NCBI GenBank assembly: GCA_035515055.1
Contig: DATJBV010000032.1
Coordinates: 15,762-79,761, forward strand
From: Pollutimonas sp035515055
GTDB taxonomy: Bacteria; Pseudomonadota; Gammaproteobacteria; Burkholderiales; Burkholderiaceae_B
Reading direction: 5' to 3'
Length of the DNA: 64,000 bases
Of the stretch, positions 1 through 8,536 are shown piece after piece. The notes below the pieces were generated by a model that did no database searches, was not told the origin of the DNA, and saw nothing but the letters and a program-made list of their open reading frames with translations. Position 1 is the stretch's first letter, and each line of letters starts with the position of its first letter. The position numbers and the translations under genes were made by a program.

Positions 1-1766
1 CTGAAGACTTGCAGCGTGCGGCCCCGATAGTTGCTGTCCAGCATATCGCGCAGGCCGGCCACGGCAATCTTGCGATGACTGCGGATGGCATGCCACGCAT
101 AAGAAACGCCCATGGCCACATCGCCTATGTCCAGGCGCCCCGACAGGCCGGCGCCGGCATGCAGGCTCGAAATGGATCCGTTGGCCAGCCCTTTTGCACG
201 GCGCCTGTCGCTGTCTTGCGCCCCCACAAAACCGCCCGCTCGCCAGAACGCGTTGACCGGCCGATCGGCGCCCGCGACGAAGCCGCCAAGCTCGCGCGTG
301 TCGCCCGGCGTTCCATCCCACGAGGCTCTGCGCCCCGACGAATAAAAGCCCTGCGACCATGTGCGCGCCGGGCCGTGCGCCGCGCCATGCCGGAAGAAGG
401 CTTCGCGAACGAAACGGCTGTCGTCCAGCAGGCCGGAACGCAACGACGCGAACCAGCTGCCCGACAGCTGCCTGAACGCCTCCTGGGCCTGCGGGCCGTC
501 CATCACAATAATTTCGTCCTTTATGCCGGGCACCTCGTCCTGGTCCACGACATCGGCGACGTCGTCTTCCGTCGGGGTTTCGGCAACGTCGTCCAGCGGC
601 ACGCCATTGCGATCGAGCCGCAAATAAACATTGTGGTCGTCGTAGCGCAGGGACGGCTCAAGAAAGGCCAGGTCCGTGCCCACCGACGCGAACCGCGTGC
701 CATCGAAGCCCGCGCCCGCAAATAACACGCGGTAGGATGTGCCGGGTAGCCAGTCGCCCGCCCCGGCGCGGGCCTGGATCGCGCCGTCGAGCAAGGCCTT
801 GCCGCCAACCTGCACGTAGTCGGAAAGTCCCGACGGCGTCACATCCACCTGGAAGACAGCGCCTGGCTTGAATTCGAGGCGATCAGCCACGGTAAACGTG
901 CCCAGCGTACCTGCGCCGCCGCCAGGAGACAGCGTGCCGCCCGCCCGCACAGTGGCCGAACGCACGGTGCCGTTGCCCTCCAACCGTCCTGCGGCGTTGA
1001 CGAGCACCGAGCCCGAAAAATGGCCGTCGACCGCGAAACCGCCCTGGTCGACGGTGGCAAACGATGGCAACGTGGCAATGCCCGTGAACCGCAAGGTTCC
1101 CGCGCCTTTCTTGATGACAGGGACTTCGGAAAACAGCATGCCCGCCTGCCGCGCTTCACCCTCATCCACCCGCAAGACCACAGCGTGGGCGGGATCCGCC
1201 GAGACCGGCTCGCCGGGAAGCAGGGGCGGAGGCGCATTCGGACCCCCGCTCGTCCATAACTGGACGGCGTTGAAGAGGGTCGCTCCCGGCGCATAGCTCA
1301 AGACGGCCCCCTCATAGATCTCCAGCATGCGGTAGGGCTCGCCCAGCGCCTGCGCGCCGGCCACATGCAGCATGCCTTCGCGCAGGGTGGTATTTCCGCG
1401 ATACGTGTTGTGGCCGGACAAGGTGAGCGTGCCCAGGCCGCTTTTCTCCAGGCCCCAGATGGTGGCGCCCGGCGCCGAAATGGTGCCGCTCAAGTGCAAG
1501 TCGGTATCGACTTGCGTATGTATATGCCCAGGCGTGTCGAGCACCAGCGAGCGGTCCGACGTGAAGCTGCCGGCGGTGTACAGCGTGCCGCCCGAAAAAG
1601 CAAAAGGCACATTGGGCGGACCCCATTGTGCCTCGTTGTAAATCCATGGTGTTTGCGCGACCGCCACCGTGGCAAGCAGAATTGACAACAAGCCAGCCAG
1701 CAAACGGACGACGTACCTCACACAACATACTTCCTGCGGCGACTGCGATGCGTTACGTATCATCAT
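1..1766 (-). CDS. Autotransporter (type V secretion), 3' end outside the window
   Basis: Reading the minus strand from tandem ATG codons at 1766 and 1763 gives 588 uninterrupted codons that leave the window at base 1, so the C-terminus is missing. GGAG lies six bases upstream of the first ATG. A long signal peptide (about residues 1-38, ending near VAVAQ) is followed by a beta-helical passenger. An autotransporter-associated repeat lies around residues 108-133 (GTLTLSGHNTYRGNTTL). An acidic linker (about 388-412) leads to the start of an outer-membrane beta-barrel from about residue 455 (TWSQGFYSS, then alternating strands such as WRAGGFVGAQ). The passenger, about 350-400 residues, is short for the family. 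It would be exported through the Sec system and inserted in the outer membrane. No catalytic motif is visible in the passenger, so its function (adhesion or other) is unknown. Confidence 0.85.
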   Translation of the reverse strand, partial: MMIRNASQSPQEVCCVRYVVRLLAGLLSILLATVAVAQTPWIYNEAQWGPPNVPFAFSGGTLYTAGSFTSDRSLVLDTPGHIHTQVDTDLHLSGTISAPGATIWGLEKSGLGTLTLSGHNTYRGNTTLREGMLHVAGAQALGEPYRMLEIYEGAVLSYAPGATLFNAVQLWTSGGPNAPPPLLPGEPVSADPAHAVVLRVDEGEARQAGMLFSEVPVIKKGAGTLRFTGIATLPSFATVDQGGFAVDGHFSGSVLVNAAGRLEGNGTVRSATVRAGGTLSPGGGAGTLGTFTVADRLEFKPGAVFQVDVTPSGLSDYVQVGGKALLDGAIQARAGAGDWLPGTSYRVLFAGAGFDGTRFASVGTDLAFLEPSLRYDDHNVYLRLDRNGVPLDDVAETPTEDDVADVVDQDEVPGIKDEIIVMDGPQAQEAFRQLSGSWFASLRSGLLDDSRFVREAFFRHGAAHGPARTWSQGFYSSGRRASWDGTPGDTRELGGFVAGADRPVNAFWRAGGFVGAQDSDRRRAKGLANGSISSLHAGAGLSGRLDIGDVAMGVSYAWHAIRSHRKIAVAGLRDMLDSNYRGRTLQVF

Positions 1767-1843
1767 AGTATTCTCCGATCGGATAAATATGTCACGTCAG
1801 TGACGTATCGGATTATGATACATTTTGTGGTAATTGGATATAT
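1767..1843 (-). promoter_or_regulatory. Repeat-rich leader of the autotransporter gene
   Basis: The 77-base gap upstream of the autotransporter start is AT-rich and unusually symmetrical. A 10-base palindrome TCCGATCGGA (1774-1783) overlaps the GGAG ribosome-binding site. A second palindrome ACGTCA-G-TGACGT occupies 1794-1806. The heptamer ATCGGAT is repeated at 1778-1784 and 1807-1813. I see no convincing -35/-10 pair, so an activator-dependent promoter or continuation from the upstream transferase gene are both possible. Confidence 0.4.
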
Positions 1844-2938
1844 TTATTGTCTTTTCTTTACGATCATCCACTTAGGCACCCGGAAACGCACCAACGCCCG
1901 GTACAGCCAGACATAGGTCACGGCGAACAGTACCGTGAAGGCAATCAACACCGGCTCGTTCTGCCAAAACAGAATGGCCGGCGCGCCGGCCATCGACGAC
2001 AGCACCCAAAGATAGGGCGAGGTCAACGCGTTGCGTTGCGTGCGCCCGCGCCTATAGTCCGCATCCGCCCAGCGCACCACGCGTTTATAGATGAGCATGT
2101 GCAGGTGAATGCGGTCCGGCACCGCGGGCGACGTCCCCCTGAGGAATGCCTTGCGGTAAATCGAGAACAAAGTCTCGAAGACCGGATAGAAACAAAGCAG
2201 CAACGGAAACCAGGCCGACACATTGGCGTGCCGCTCCAGCATAAGAATGGATACCACGCCTATCATGTAGCCGATGAAGTACGCCCCGCCGTCGCCCAGG
2301 AAGATCAGGCCGCTTGGGTAGTTCCATATAAGAAAGCCCAGGATGGCGCCTATCATGCTGACCGACAACACAAGCAGCAGCCGGTCGCCCAGATAAAAAG
2401 AGACGTAGGCGAAACCAGCAAAAATCACAGCGGATACGACAGCCGCCAGGCCGTGATACCCGTCGATGATGTTGATGGCATTGGCGGCTCCTGTCACCGC
2501 CACCAGCGTGGCAATGAAAGACACGGCCGCAAATTGCAACAGCCAGTCCAGGCCTATGATATCCAGGTGTGTCAGCCGAGCGTCCAGCACGGCGTAGACC
2601 AAAACGCCGGAGAGTCCAATAAACAGGAATCGCAGCCGGACCGACGCCTTTTTCGTCAAATCCTCGAGCAGCCCACCCATGAACGCCGGCAGCGCGCATG
2701 CCCATATCAATAGAAAGGGAAAAAGAATGCCGGGCTCGCGTACTGCTACCGGCACGGCGCTTGCCAACACCGCGATCAGCAACGCCACCCCGCCCACCCG
2801 CGGCACCGGCTTGACGTGATACTTCTGGACGCCGGCAAGGTCGGTGTCAGCCGTGTAGCGACTGTGCAGATTCTTGTACCGCACCAGCATGACCGTCAAG
2901 GTCAACGAAACGAGGAAAGCGGTAATCAGGTAAACCAT
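1844..2938 (-). CDS. Polyprenyl-phosphate glycosyl-1-phosphate transferase (WecA/WbpL/MraY family)
   Basis: A 364-residue inner-membrane protein with about ten or eleven hydrophobic segments, normal length for the family. It would transfer a sugar-1-phosphate (usually an N-acetylhexosamine or N-acetylfucosamine phosphate) from a UDP-sugar to undecaprenyl phosphate, the first step of lipid-linked glycan assembly. Family hallmarks are present: the acidic pair region near GGLLEDL, the NAINIIDG motif (about residue 153), FLGDGGAYFIG (about 214) and the cytoplasmic HLHMLIYKR loop (about 277). It is read away from the glycosyltransferase at 3178. It is the best initiator candidate for the rhamnose/ABC-exporter locus that begins 1.3 kb away on the other strand. 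The exact sugar cannot be told from sequence. Confidence 0.85.
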   Translation of the reverse strand: MVYLITAFLVSLTLTVMLVRYKNLHSRYTADTDLAGVQKYHVKPVPRVGGVALLIAVLASAVPVAVREPGILFPFLLIWACALPAFMGGLLEDLTKKASVRLRFLFIGLSGVLVYAVLDARLTHLDIIGLDWLLQFAAVSFIATLVAVTGAANAINIIDGYHGLAAVVSAVIFAGFAYVSFYLGDRLLLVLSVSMIGAILGFLIWNYPSGLIFLGDGGAYFIGYMIGVVSILMLERHANVSAWFPLLLCFYPVFETLFSIYRKAFLRGTSPAVPDRIHLHMLIYKRVVRWADADYRRGRTQRNALTSPYLWVLSSMAGAPAILFWQNEPVLIAFTVLFAVTYVWLYRALVRFRVPKWMIVKKRQ

Positions 2939-3177
2939 GCGTGGGCCGGCAAGTGCGTGAGAGAGGCGCGCCAGCAGACGTCATGCCTGCCGGGAAACGC
3001 TCGCGTGTCGTTACATGGAGCAGCATGCAAGCCCGTCCCACGGTCAACAATAGGCAATGCGCCCGGTGACGGATGCCGTATTCCGCCCGGTTCGCGCAAG
3101 TTCGATACTGTTGGACGCGCAGGCCTTGCATATTCCGGCCACGGGCATCGACCGCAGCACAAAAGAGGACTCCACCA

Positions 3178-4152
3178 GTGCCCGACAAGACCGCCTACCT
3201 CTCGGCTGTAAAGCGTCCGCCGCCCCATGTAGCCATCCTGCTCTGCACGTACCAGGGCGAGGAATTTCTTGCCGAACAACTCGACTCCTTCGCTGCGCAG
3301 ACCCATGTCAACTGGCGTGTCTGGGCATCAGACGCGGGTTCGAACGACGACACCTACGCCATATTGCGCAGTTATCAAAAGCAGTGGGGCGAGGATAAGC
3401 TGATCCTGATGCGCGGCCCCAGTGGCGGCCCGACGCAAAACTTCATGTCGCTCGTGCACAATTCCCGGATCGAGGCCGACTACTACGCCTTCTCCGACCA
3501 GGACGATATCTGGGAAGCCGACAAGCTCCAGCGCGCCATTGCTCAACTGGAACGCCATGTGGACCCGAACCACCAGGACAATCCGGCCTTGTACTGCTCG
3601 CGCACACGCTATGTCGACGCTGATAATCTCGACATGGGCCTGTCGCAGTGTTTTCGCAAGCCTCCCGGATTTGCCAACGCATTAATGCAGAACATCGCCG
3701 GCGGAAACACCATGGTCTTCAACCACAGTGCGTGCCGGCTGCTGCGGTCGGTGCATCCCGACACCGACATCGTCATTCATGACTGGTGGGTTTATCTTGC
3801 CGTCACGGCCTGCGGCGGCATGGTGATTTACGATCCCTACCCCAGCCTGCGCTACAGGCAGCACAGCGGCAACCTGATCGGCATGAACGCCAACTGGGCC
3901 GCCCGGAGGAGCCGCATCCGCCAATTGTTCGAAGGCCGATTCCATCGTTGGAGCGACCAGAACATTACTGCTTTGCGCCAACTGAAGGACAGGATGACCG
4001 AGGAGAACCGCAAGGTGCTTGACCTGTACGACCGCGCGCGACGCAGCGGCCTTCTCCCTCGATTAGCCTATTTGGCCCAGGCCGGAATATATAGGCAGAC
4101 TGTCTTAGGCAATCTTGGGGTGGTGCTGGCCGCTGTATTCAATAAACTGTGA
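3178..4152 (+). CDS. Family 2 glycosyltransferase (GT-A fold)
   Basis: The N-terminal motif VAILLCTYQGEEFLAEQL and the acidic metal site FSDQDDIWE (near residue 105) identify a GT2 enzyme of the rhamnosyltransferase-like type. It would act at the inner face of the cytoplasmic membrane. I chose GTG 3178 because AGAGGA lies eight bases upstream and the conserved domain starts about 16 residues later. An ATG at 3073 would add 35 residues with no GT character. The gene is divergent from the WecA-like gene and precedes rmlB by 73 bases. Family lookalikes include dTDP-rhamnose-using enzymes, which suits the neighbours, but donor and acceptor are inferred. Confidence 0.8.
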   Translation: MPDKTAYLSAVKRPPPHVAILLCTYQGEEFLAEQLDSFAAQTHVNWRVWASDAGSNDDTYAILRSYQKQWGEDKLILMRGPSGGPTQNFMSLVHNSRIEADYYAFSDQDDIWEADKLQRAIAQLERHVDPNHQDNPALYCSRTRYVDADNLDMGLSQCFRKPPGFANALMQNIAGGNTMVFNHSACRLLRSVHPDTDIVIHDWWVYLAVTACGGMVIYDPYPSLRYRQHSGNLIGMNANWAARRSRIRQLFEGRFHRWSDQNITALRQLKDRMTEENRKVLDLYDRARRSGLLPRLAYLAQAGIYRQTVLGNLGVVLAAVFNKL

Positions 4153-4225
4153 TGGTCGATTTCAAATACTTACAGGCCCCGGCGTAACGGCGGCTTGCAC
4201 GACGTTCACAGGGGCGGACACGGCC

Positions 4226-5287
4226 ATGAGCATCTTAGTTACCGGCGGCGCCGGATTTGTCGGGTCGAACTTCGTGCTCGACTGGCTGGCGAATTGCGAC
4301 GAACCCGTCATCAACCTGGACAAGTTGACGTACGCCGGCAACCTGGAGAACCTGCACAGCTTGCGCCGGGACGCCCGCCACATCTACATCCATGGCGATA
4401 TTGCGGATATGGCGCTGACCAGCCGCCTGCTTGCCCAATATCGGCCACGCGCCATCATCAACCTGGCCGTCGAATGCCAGCCGAATCAAGCAATTTTCAA
4501 TGCCGAAGACTTCATCCAGACAAATGTCGTCGGCGTGTTCCGCCTGCTCGAGGCCACGCGCCTGTACTGGAGCCGACTGCCAACGGCGGCGAAGGACAGC
4601 TTTCGGTTTTTACAGATATCGACCGACGAGGTATATGGCTCCAGCGGGCAATGGGGTAGCCCATCGCCCGAGACGAAAGGCTACTCGCCCGACACGCCCT
4701 ATGCCGCTAGCAAGGCCACATCCGACCATCTGGCACAGGCGTACTTCCGCACCTACCAGTTGCCCGTGCTGATGGTGAATTCGTCGAACAACTACGGGCC
4801 TTATCACTTTCCGGACAAGCTCATTCCCCGGTGCATACTGAACGCCCTTGCCGACAAGCCGCTGCCACTATACGGCGACGGGCTGCAGATTAGAGACTGG
4901 CTGTATGTGAAAGACCATTGCAGCGCCATCTGCCGCGTGCTCGAGCGCGGCCAGCCCGGTCAGGCGTACAACGTAAGCGCGGGCAACGAAAAAACCAATA
5001 TCGACGTGGTCAACACGCTTTGTAAAGTGTTGGATCAACTGCGGCCGCGCGCCGATCGCCAGACACACCGCAGCCAGATCGCATTCATGAACGATCCCAG
5101 CAATCCGCGCCGGCGCTATGCCCTGAACGGATCAAAGATTCGCAACGAGCTTGGCTGGCAACCGGCGGAAACCTTTGCAACAGGTCTTGTCAAGACGGTG
5201 CAATGGTATATAGACAACCAGCCACTGGTTGCTAACGTACGCTGCGGCGCTCACCAGGATTGGCTGAATACGCAATACGCCGTGTAA
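4226..5287 (+). CDS. rmlB: dTDP-glucose 4,6-dehydratase, divergent form
   Basis: This extended short-chain dehydrogenase (353 residues) would convert dTDP-glucose to dTDP-4-keto-6-deoxyglucose, the second step toward dTDP-L-rhamnose. The NAD-binding GGAGFVGS (residues 7-14), the STDEVYG loop with the Asp-Glu pair (132-138), Tyr159-x3-Lys163, SSNNYGPYHFP and LYGDGLQIRDWLYV are all present. The usual HLAAESHVDRS segment is replaced by NLAVECQPNQA (79-89), and the usual DRPGHDRRYAID tract reads NDPSNPRRRYALN. ATG 4226 is chosen because the fold begins there; an upstream frame extension to 4115 looks non-coding. It heads the rmlBDAC set. Activity is likely given the context but the motif losses leave doubt. 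Confidence 0.85.
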   Translation: MSILVTGGAGFVGSNFVLDWLANCDEPVINLDKLTYAGNLENLHSLRRDARHIYIHGDIADMALTSRLLAQYRPRAIINLAVECQPNQAIFNAEDFIQTNVVGVFRLLEATRLYWSRLPTAAKDSFRFLQISTDEVYGSSGQWGSPSPETKGYSPDTPYAASKATSDHLAQAYFRTYQLPVLMVNSSNNYGPYHFPDKLIPRCILNALADKPLPLYGDGLQIRDWLYVKDHCSAICRVLERGQPGQAYNVSAGNEKTNIDVVNTLCKVLDQLRPRADRQTHRSQIAFMNDPSNPRRRYALNGSKIRNELGWQPAETFATGLVKTVQWYIDNQPLVANVRCGAHQDWLNTQYAV

Positions 5288-5342
5288 CGCAATATTCACT
5301 ACCCTAACACCTCTCCCTCGCAGTGCCGCATAAAGTAAACGT

Positions 5343-6251
5343 ATGAAAATCCTTCTGCTCGGAAAAAACGGACAAGTTGGTCAAGAATTATTAGGCGCAT
5401 TAACGACTTCTGAAGTCATCGCCCTGGGCCGCGACGAAGCGGACCTTGGCGACCAAGCCAGCGTGACTCAAGCGTTGCGGCACCACTCGCCGGACATCAT
5501 CATCAATGCTGCCGCTTATACCGCAGTCGACAAGGCGGAAAGCGACGAGGCCGCCGCCATGCAAGTCAATGCGACCGCCGTGGGCTGGATGGCTGACTAC
5601 GCGCGCCGGCACAACGTGCTGCTCGTGCACTATTCCACCGATTACGTCTTCGATGGCCTGAAAAAACAGGCATACACGGAAGACGACACAACCCACCCAC
5701 AAAGCGTCTATGGCCGCAGCAAGCGCGCCGGCGAGCAAGCCATTATCGACAGCGGCTGCCAGGCGCTTATTTTTCGCACCAGCTGGGTGTATTCAGTGCA
5801 CGGCGGCAACTTCGTCAAGACGATGATCCGCCTGGCCAAGGAACGTGACACTGTCAGTATCGTGACCGATCAAATCGGCGCCCCGACCTCGGCGCGGCAT
5901 ATCGCCGACATTACCGCGCAAGCGATTTCAGCGTGGGCGGCGGGCAGGCTGCGTGCCGGCATTTACCACCTGACGGCAGCCGGGGAAACAAGCTGGCACG
6001 GGCTGGCGACACACGTGGTGCGCCGCATGCTGGCACGCATGGACGAAGGCCGGGCGAGCATCGCCCCGCTTAAGTTGCAACTGGAAAACATTAAACCCAC
6101 TACGACGGAAAACTACCCATTGCCCGCTAAAAGGCCGAAGAATTCCCGGCTGGACACGGGCACACTAAGTGCTGCACTAAACGTCCGAATGCCGCACTGG
6201 AGCGTCGATGTCGACGCCGTCGTGGACCGGCTGATCGAGGACGATACATAA
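5343..6251 (+). CDS. rmlD: dTDP-4-dehydrorhamnose reductase
   Basis: This 302-residue NAD(P)H-dependent reductase performs the last step of dTDP-L-rhamnose synthesis. The N-terminal LLLGKNGQVGQEL is the RmlD-type nucleotide-binding loop. NAAAYTAVDKAE, HYSTDYVFDG and the YGRSKRAGE catalytic Tyr-x3-Lys element are typical, as is RTSWVYSVHGGNFVKTM. Length is normal. It starts 55 bases after rmlB, the widest gap inside this operon, and is followed by rmlA. No anomalies are visible, in contrast to the rmlB product. Confidence 0.93.
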   Translation: MKILLLGKNGQVGQELLGALTTSEVIALGRDEADLGDQASVTQALRHHSPDIIINAAAYTAVDKAESDEAAAMQVNATAVGWMADYARRHNVLLVHYSTDYVFDGLKKQAYTEDDTTHPQSVYGRSKRAGEQAIIDSGCQALIFRTSWVYSVHGGNFVKTMIRLAKERDTVSIVTDQIGAPTSARHIADITAQAISAWAAGRLRAGIYHLTAAGETSWHGLATHVVRRMLARMDEGRASIAPLKLQLENIKPTTTENYPLPAKRPKNSRLDTGTLSAALNVRMPHWSVDVDAVVDRLIEDDT

Positions 6252-6291
6252 ATAAATATTGCCCCACAGGCACTACGTGTCGGGAGTTTCA

Positions 6292-7173
6292 ATGAAGCGC
6301 AGAGGCATCATCCTGGCGGGCGGCTCCGGCACCCGCCTTCACCCCGCTACGCTTGCAATCAGCAAACAGCTGGTTCCGGTGTACGACAAGCCCATGATTT
6401 ACTACCCACTCAGCACACTGATGCTGGCCGGCATACGCGACATACTGGTTATTTCCACCGAGCAGGACACCCCACGCTTCGAGCAATTGCTCGGCGATGG
6501 CAGTCAATGGGGCATCAACCTGCACTATGCGGTGCAAGCCAGCCCCGACGGCCTGGCCCAGGCATTCCTGATCGGCGAAACATTCATCGGCAACAACCAT
6601 AGCGCCCTCGTCCTTGGCGACAACATTTTCTACGGCCACAATTTCCACTTGCAGCTGCGCCACGCCATGCGGCGCGCGCAGGGCGCCAGCGTGTTCGCCT
6701 ACCACGTACAGGATCCGGAACGCTACGGCGTCGTTGAGTTCGACGAGGCTGGCAAGGCCATTTCCCTTGAAGAAAAGCCCAAGAAGCCAAAATCAAGCTA
6801 CGCCGTCACCGGCCTGTACTTCTACGACCAGCAGGTGGTCGACATGGCCAAGAGCCTCAAGCCGTCCAAACGCGGCGAGCTGGAAATCACCGACTTGAAT
6901 TCCATCTACATGGAACAGGGCAAGCTTCATGTGGAAATCATGGGGCGCGGCTACGCATGGTTCGACGCGGGCACGCACGAGTCGCTGCTGGAGGCTGGGC
7001 AGTTCATCTCGACCCTGGAGAATCGGCAGGGACTGCGGGTATCGTGCCCGGAAGAGATCGCCTACCGCAACAAGTGGATAGACGCCGGGCAACTCGAAAA
7101 GCTGGCGCAGGCATTGACCAAGAATAGCTACGGCCAATATTTGCATCGCATGCTGGACGACAAGGTGTTCTGA
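6292..7173 (+). CDS. rmlA: Glucose-1-phosphate thymidylyltransferase
   Basis: The enzyme (293 residues) joins glucose-1-phosphate and dTTP to give dTDP-glucose, the entry step of the rhamnose pathway. The nucleotidyltransferase signature GIILAGGSGTRLHP is near the N-terminus, followed by SKQLVPVYDKPMIYYPLS and the metal-binding LVLGDNIFYGH. The start at 6292 has GGAG seven bases upstream; an in-frame ATG at 6259 lacks a site and adds non-conserved residues. The TGA overlaps the ATG of rmlC, implying translational coupling. Confidence 0.95.
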   Translation: MKRRGIILAGGSGTRLHPATLAISKQLVPVYDKPMIYYPLSTLMLAGIRDILVISTEQDTPRFEQLLGDGSQWGINLHYAVQASPDGLAQAFLIGETFIGNNHSALVLGDNIFYGHNFHLQLRHAMRRAQGASVFAYHVQDPERYGVVEFDEAGKAISLEEKPKKPKSSYAVTGLYFYDQQVVDMAKSLKPSKRGELEITDLNSIYMEQGKLHVEIMGRGYAWFDAGTHESLLEAGQFISTLENRQGLRVSCPEEIAYRNKWIDAGQLEKLAQALTKNSYGQYLHRMLDDKVF

Positions 7174-7718
7174 TGAAAGCAACGCCTTTAGCCATTCCCG
7201 ATGTCTTCCTGTTGGAGCCCCGCGTATTCGGCGACCAGCGCGGCAGCTTCTTCGAAAGCTACAACCACGCGCACTTTGAAGAAGCCATCGGCCAACAGGT
7301 CGACTTCGTGCAGGACAACCACTCGCGTTCGACCCGCAACGTGTTGCGCGGCCTGCATTATCAGCTTGCCCACGCCCAGGGCAAACTGGTGCGCGCGGTG
7401 GCCGGCGAAGTCTTCGATGTGGCCGTCGACCTGCGCCGCAGCTCGCCCACCTTCGGACAATGGGTCGGCGAAACGCTAAGCGCGGAAAACAAGAAGCAGT
7501 TGTGGATACCCGCGGGCTTCGCCCATGGCTTCCTGGTGTTGTCCGACGACGCCGAGTTCGTCTATAAGGCCACCGACTACTACCACCCGGAAGCCGAGCG
7601 CGGCATACGCTGGAACGACCCCGCCATTGGCATTGCGTGGCCGCGATCAAGCCAGCCGCTGTTGTCGCCGAAGGACCAGAGCGCCCCTCTGCTTGCCGAC
7701 GCCGAGACGTATCCCTGA
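7173..7718 (+). CDS. rmlC: dTDP-4-dehydrorhamnose 3,5-epimerase
   Basis: A cupin-fold epimerase of 181 residues, normal for RmlC, acting on dTDP-4-keto-6-deoxyglucose before RmlD. The catalytic-region motifs VLRGLHYQL and VFDVAVDLRR, the wall segment IPAGFAHGFLVLS and YKATDYYHPEAERG are intact. It shares one base with rmlA upstream and one base with the wzm start downstream, so rhamnose synthesis and export are translationally linked. Confidence 0.95.
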   Translation: MKATPLAIPDVFLLEPRVFGDQRGSFFESYNHAHFEEAIGQQVDFVQDNHSRSTRNVLRGLHYQLAHAQGKLVRAVAGEVFDVAVDLRRSSPTFGQWVGETLSAENKKQLWIPAGFAHGFLVLSDDAEFVYKATDYYHPEAERGIRWNDPAIGIAWPRSSQPLLSPKDQSAPLLADAETYP

Positions 7719-8536
7719 TGCGGGAGTTTCGTGCCACACCCAGGGAAATGGTTGCCAGCCTGTGGCGCAACCATCGATTGATCGCCGCCATGATCAAGCG
7801 CGAGGTCATCGGGCGTTATCGCGGCTCATTCATGGGCATCCTGTGGTCGTTCTTCAATCCGCTGCTGATGCTGGCGGTCTATACCTTCGTCTTCAGCTTT
7901 ATTTTCAAGGCGCGCTGGAATACCGCCAGCGACTCTCGAACCGAATTCGCCCTCATCCTGTTTGCCGGCCTGATTGTCTACAACGTCTTTTCCGAATGCG
8001 TGAACAAGGCGCCCACCCTTATCCTCGCGAACGTCAACTATGTGAAAAAGGTGGTATTCCCACTGGAAATACTGCCATGGGTGGCGCTGGGCTCCACGCT
8101 GTTTCACGCGTTCGTCAGCCTGGCCGTCTGGCTGACGGCGTACCTGGTCTTCTTCGGCGCGCCGCACCCCAGCAGCCTGCTGCTGCCGCTGGTGGCGCTG
8201 CCGCTGGTGTTTTTCACCATGGGACTCAGCTGGGCGCTGGCGTCGCTGGGCGTGTATTTGCGCGACATCTCGCAGTTCATCGGCATCCTCACCACCGTCC
8301 TGCTGTTTCTTTCGCCCATTTTCTACCCCGCCACCGCGCTGCCGCCCGAGTATCGGCACCTGATGCTGCTCAACCCGTTGACGCCCGCCATCGAGCAGGC
8401 GCGCGACGTCATGTTCTGGGGCCGCGGGCCCGATTGGGGAATGTTTGCGGTGTACCTGGCCGGAGCCCTGCTCGTCGCCTTCCTGGGATTCGCGTGGTTT
8501 CAGAAAACGCGCAAGGGGTTTGCCGATGTCATCTGA
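7718..8536 (+). CDS. wzm: ABC-type polysaccharide/O-antigen exporter, membrane subunit
   Basis: A 272-residue ABC-2 type permease with about six transmembrane segments. The amphipathic N-terminus and RYRGSFMGILWSFFNPLL are hallmarks of Wzm/KpsM proteins, and the SPIFYPATALP re-entrant region near residue 205 is also typical. With Wzt it would carry finished undecaprenyl-linked polysaccharide across the inner membrane. ATG 7718 overlaps the rmlC stop. The 3' end overlaps the wzt start by 11 bases. Confidence 0.92.
   Translation: MREFRATPREMVASLWRNHRLIAAMIKREVIGRYRGSFMGILWSFFNPLLMLAVYTFVFSFIFKARWNTASDSRTEFALILFAGLIVYNVFSECVNKAPTLILANVNYVKKVVFPLEILPWVALGSTLFHAFVSLAVWLTAYLVFFGAPHPSSLLLPLVALPLVFFTMGLSWALASLGVYLRDISQFIGILTTVLLFLSPIFYPATALPPEYRHLMLLNPLTPAIEQARDVMFWGRGPDWGMFAVYLAGALLVAFLGFAWFQKTRKGFADVI

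Noticed and set aside
1312..1728. Short minus-strand frame starting inside the autotransporter leader
   Set aside because: It is out of frame with the 588-codon autotransporter frame that holds the signal peptide and passenger repeat.
1847..2713. A 288-codon plus-strand frame opposite the WecA-like gene
   Set aside because: Rich in His, Gln and Arg without motifs; the minus-strand membrane protein explains the region.
6793..7809. A 338-codon antisense frame over rmlA, rmlC and wzm
   Set aside because: All three sense genes are clearly recognised; the antisense product has no motif and no ribosome-binding site.
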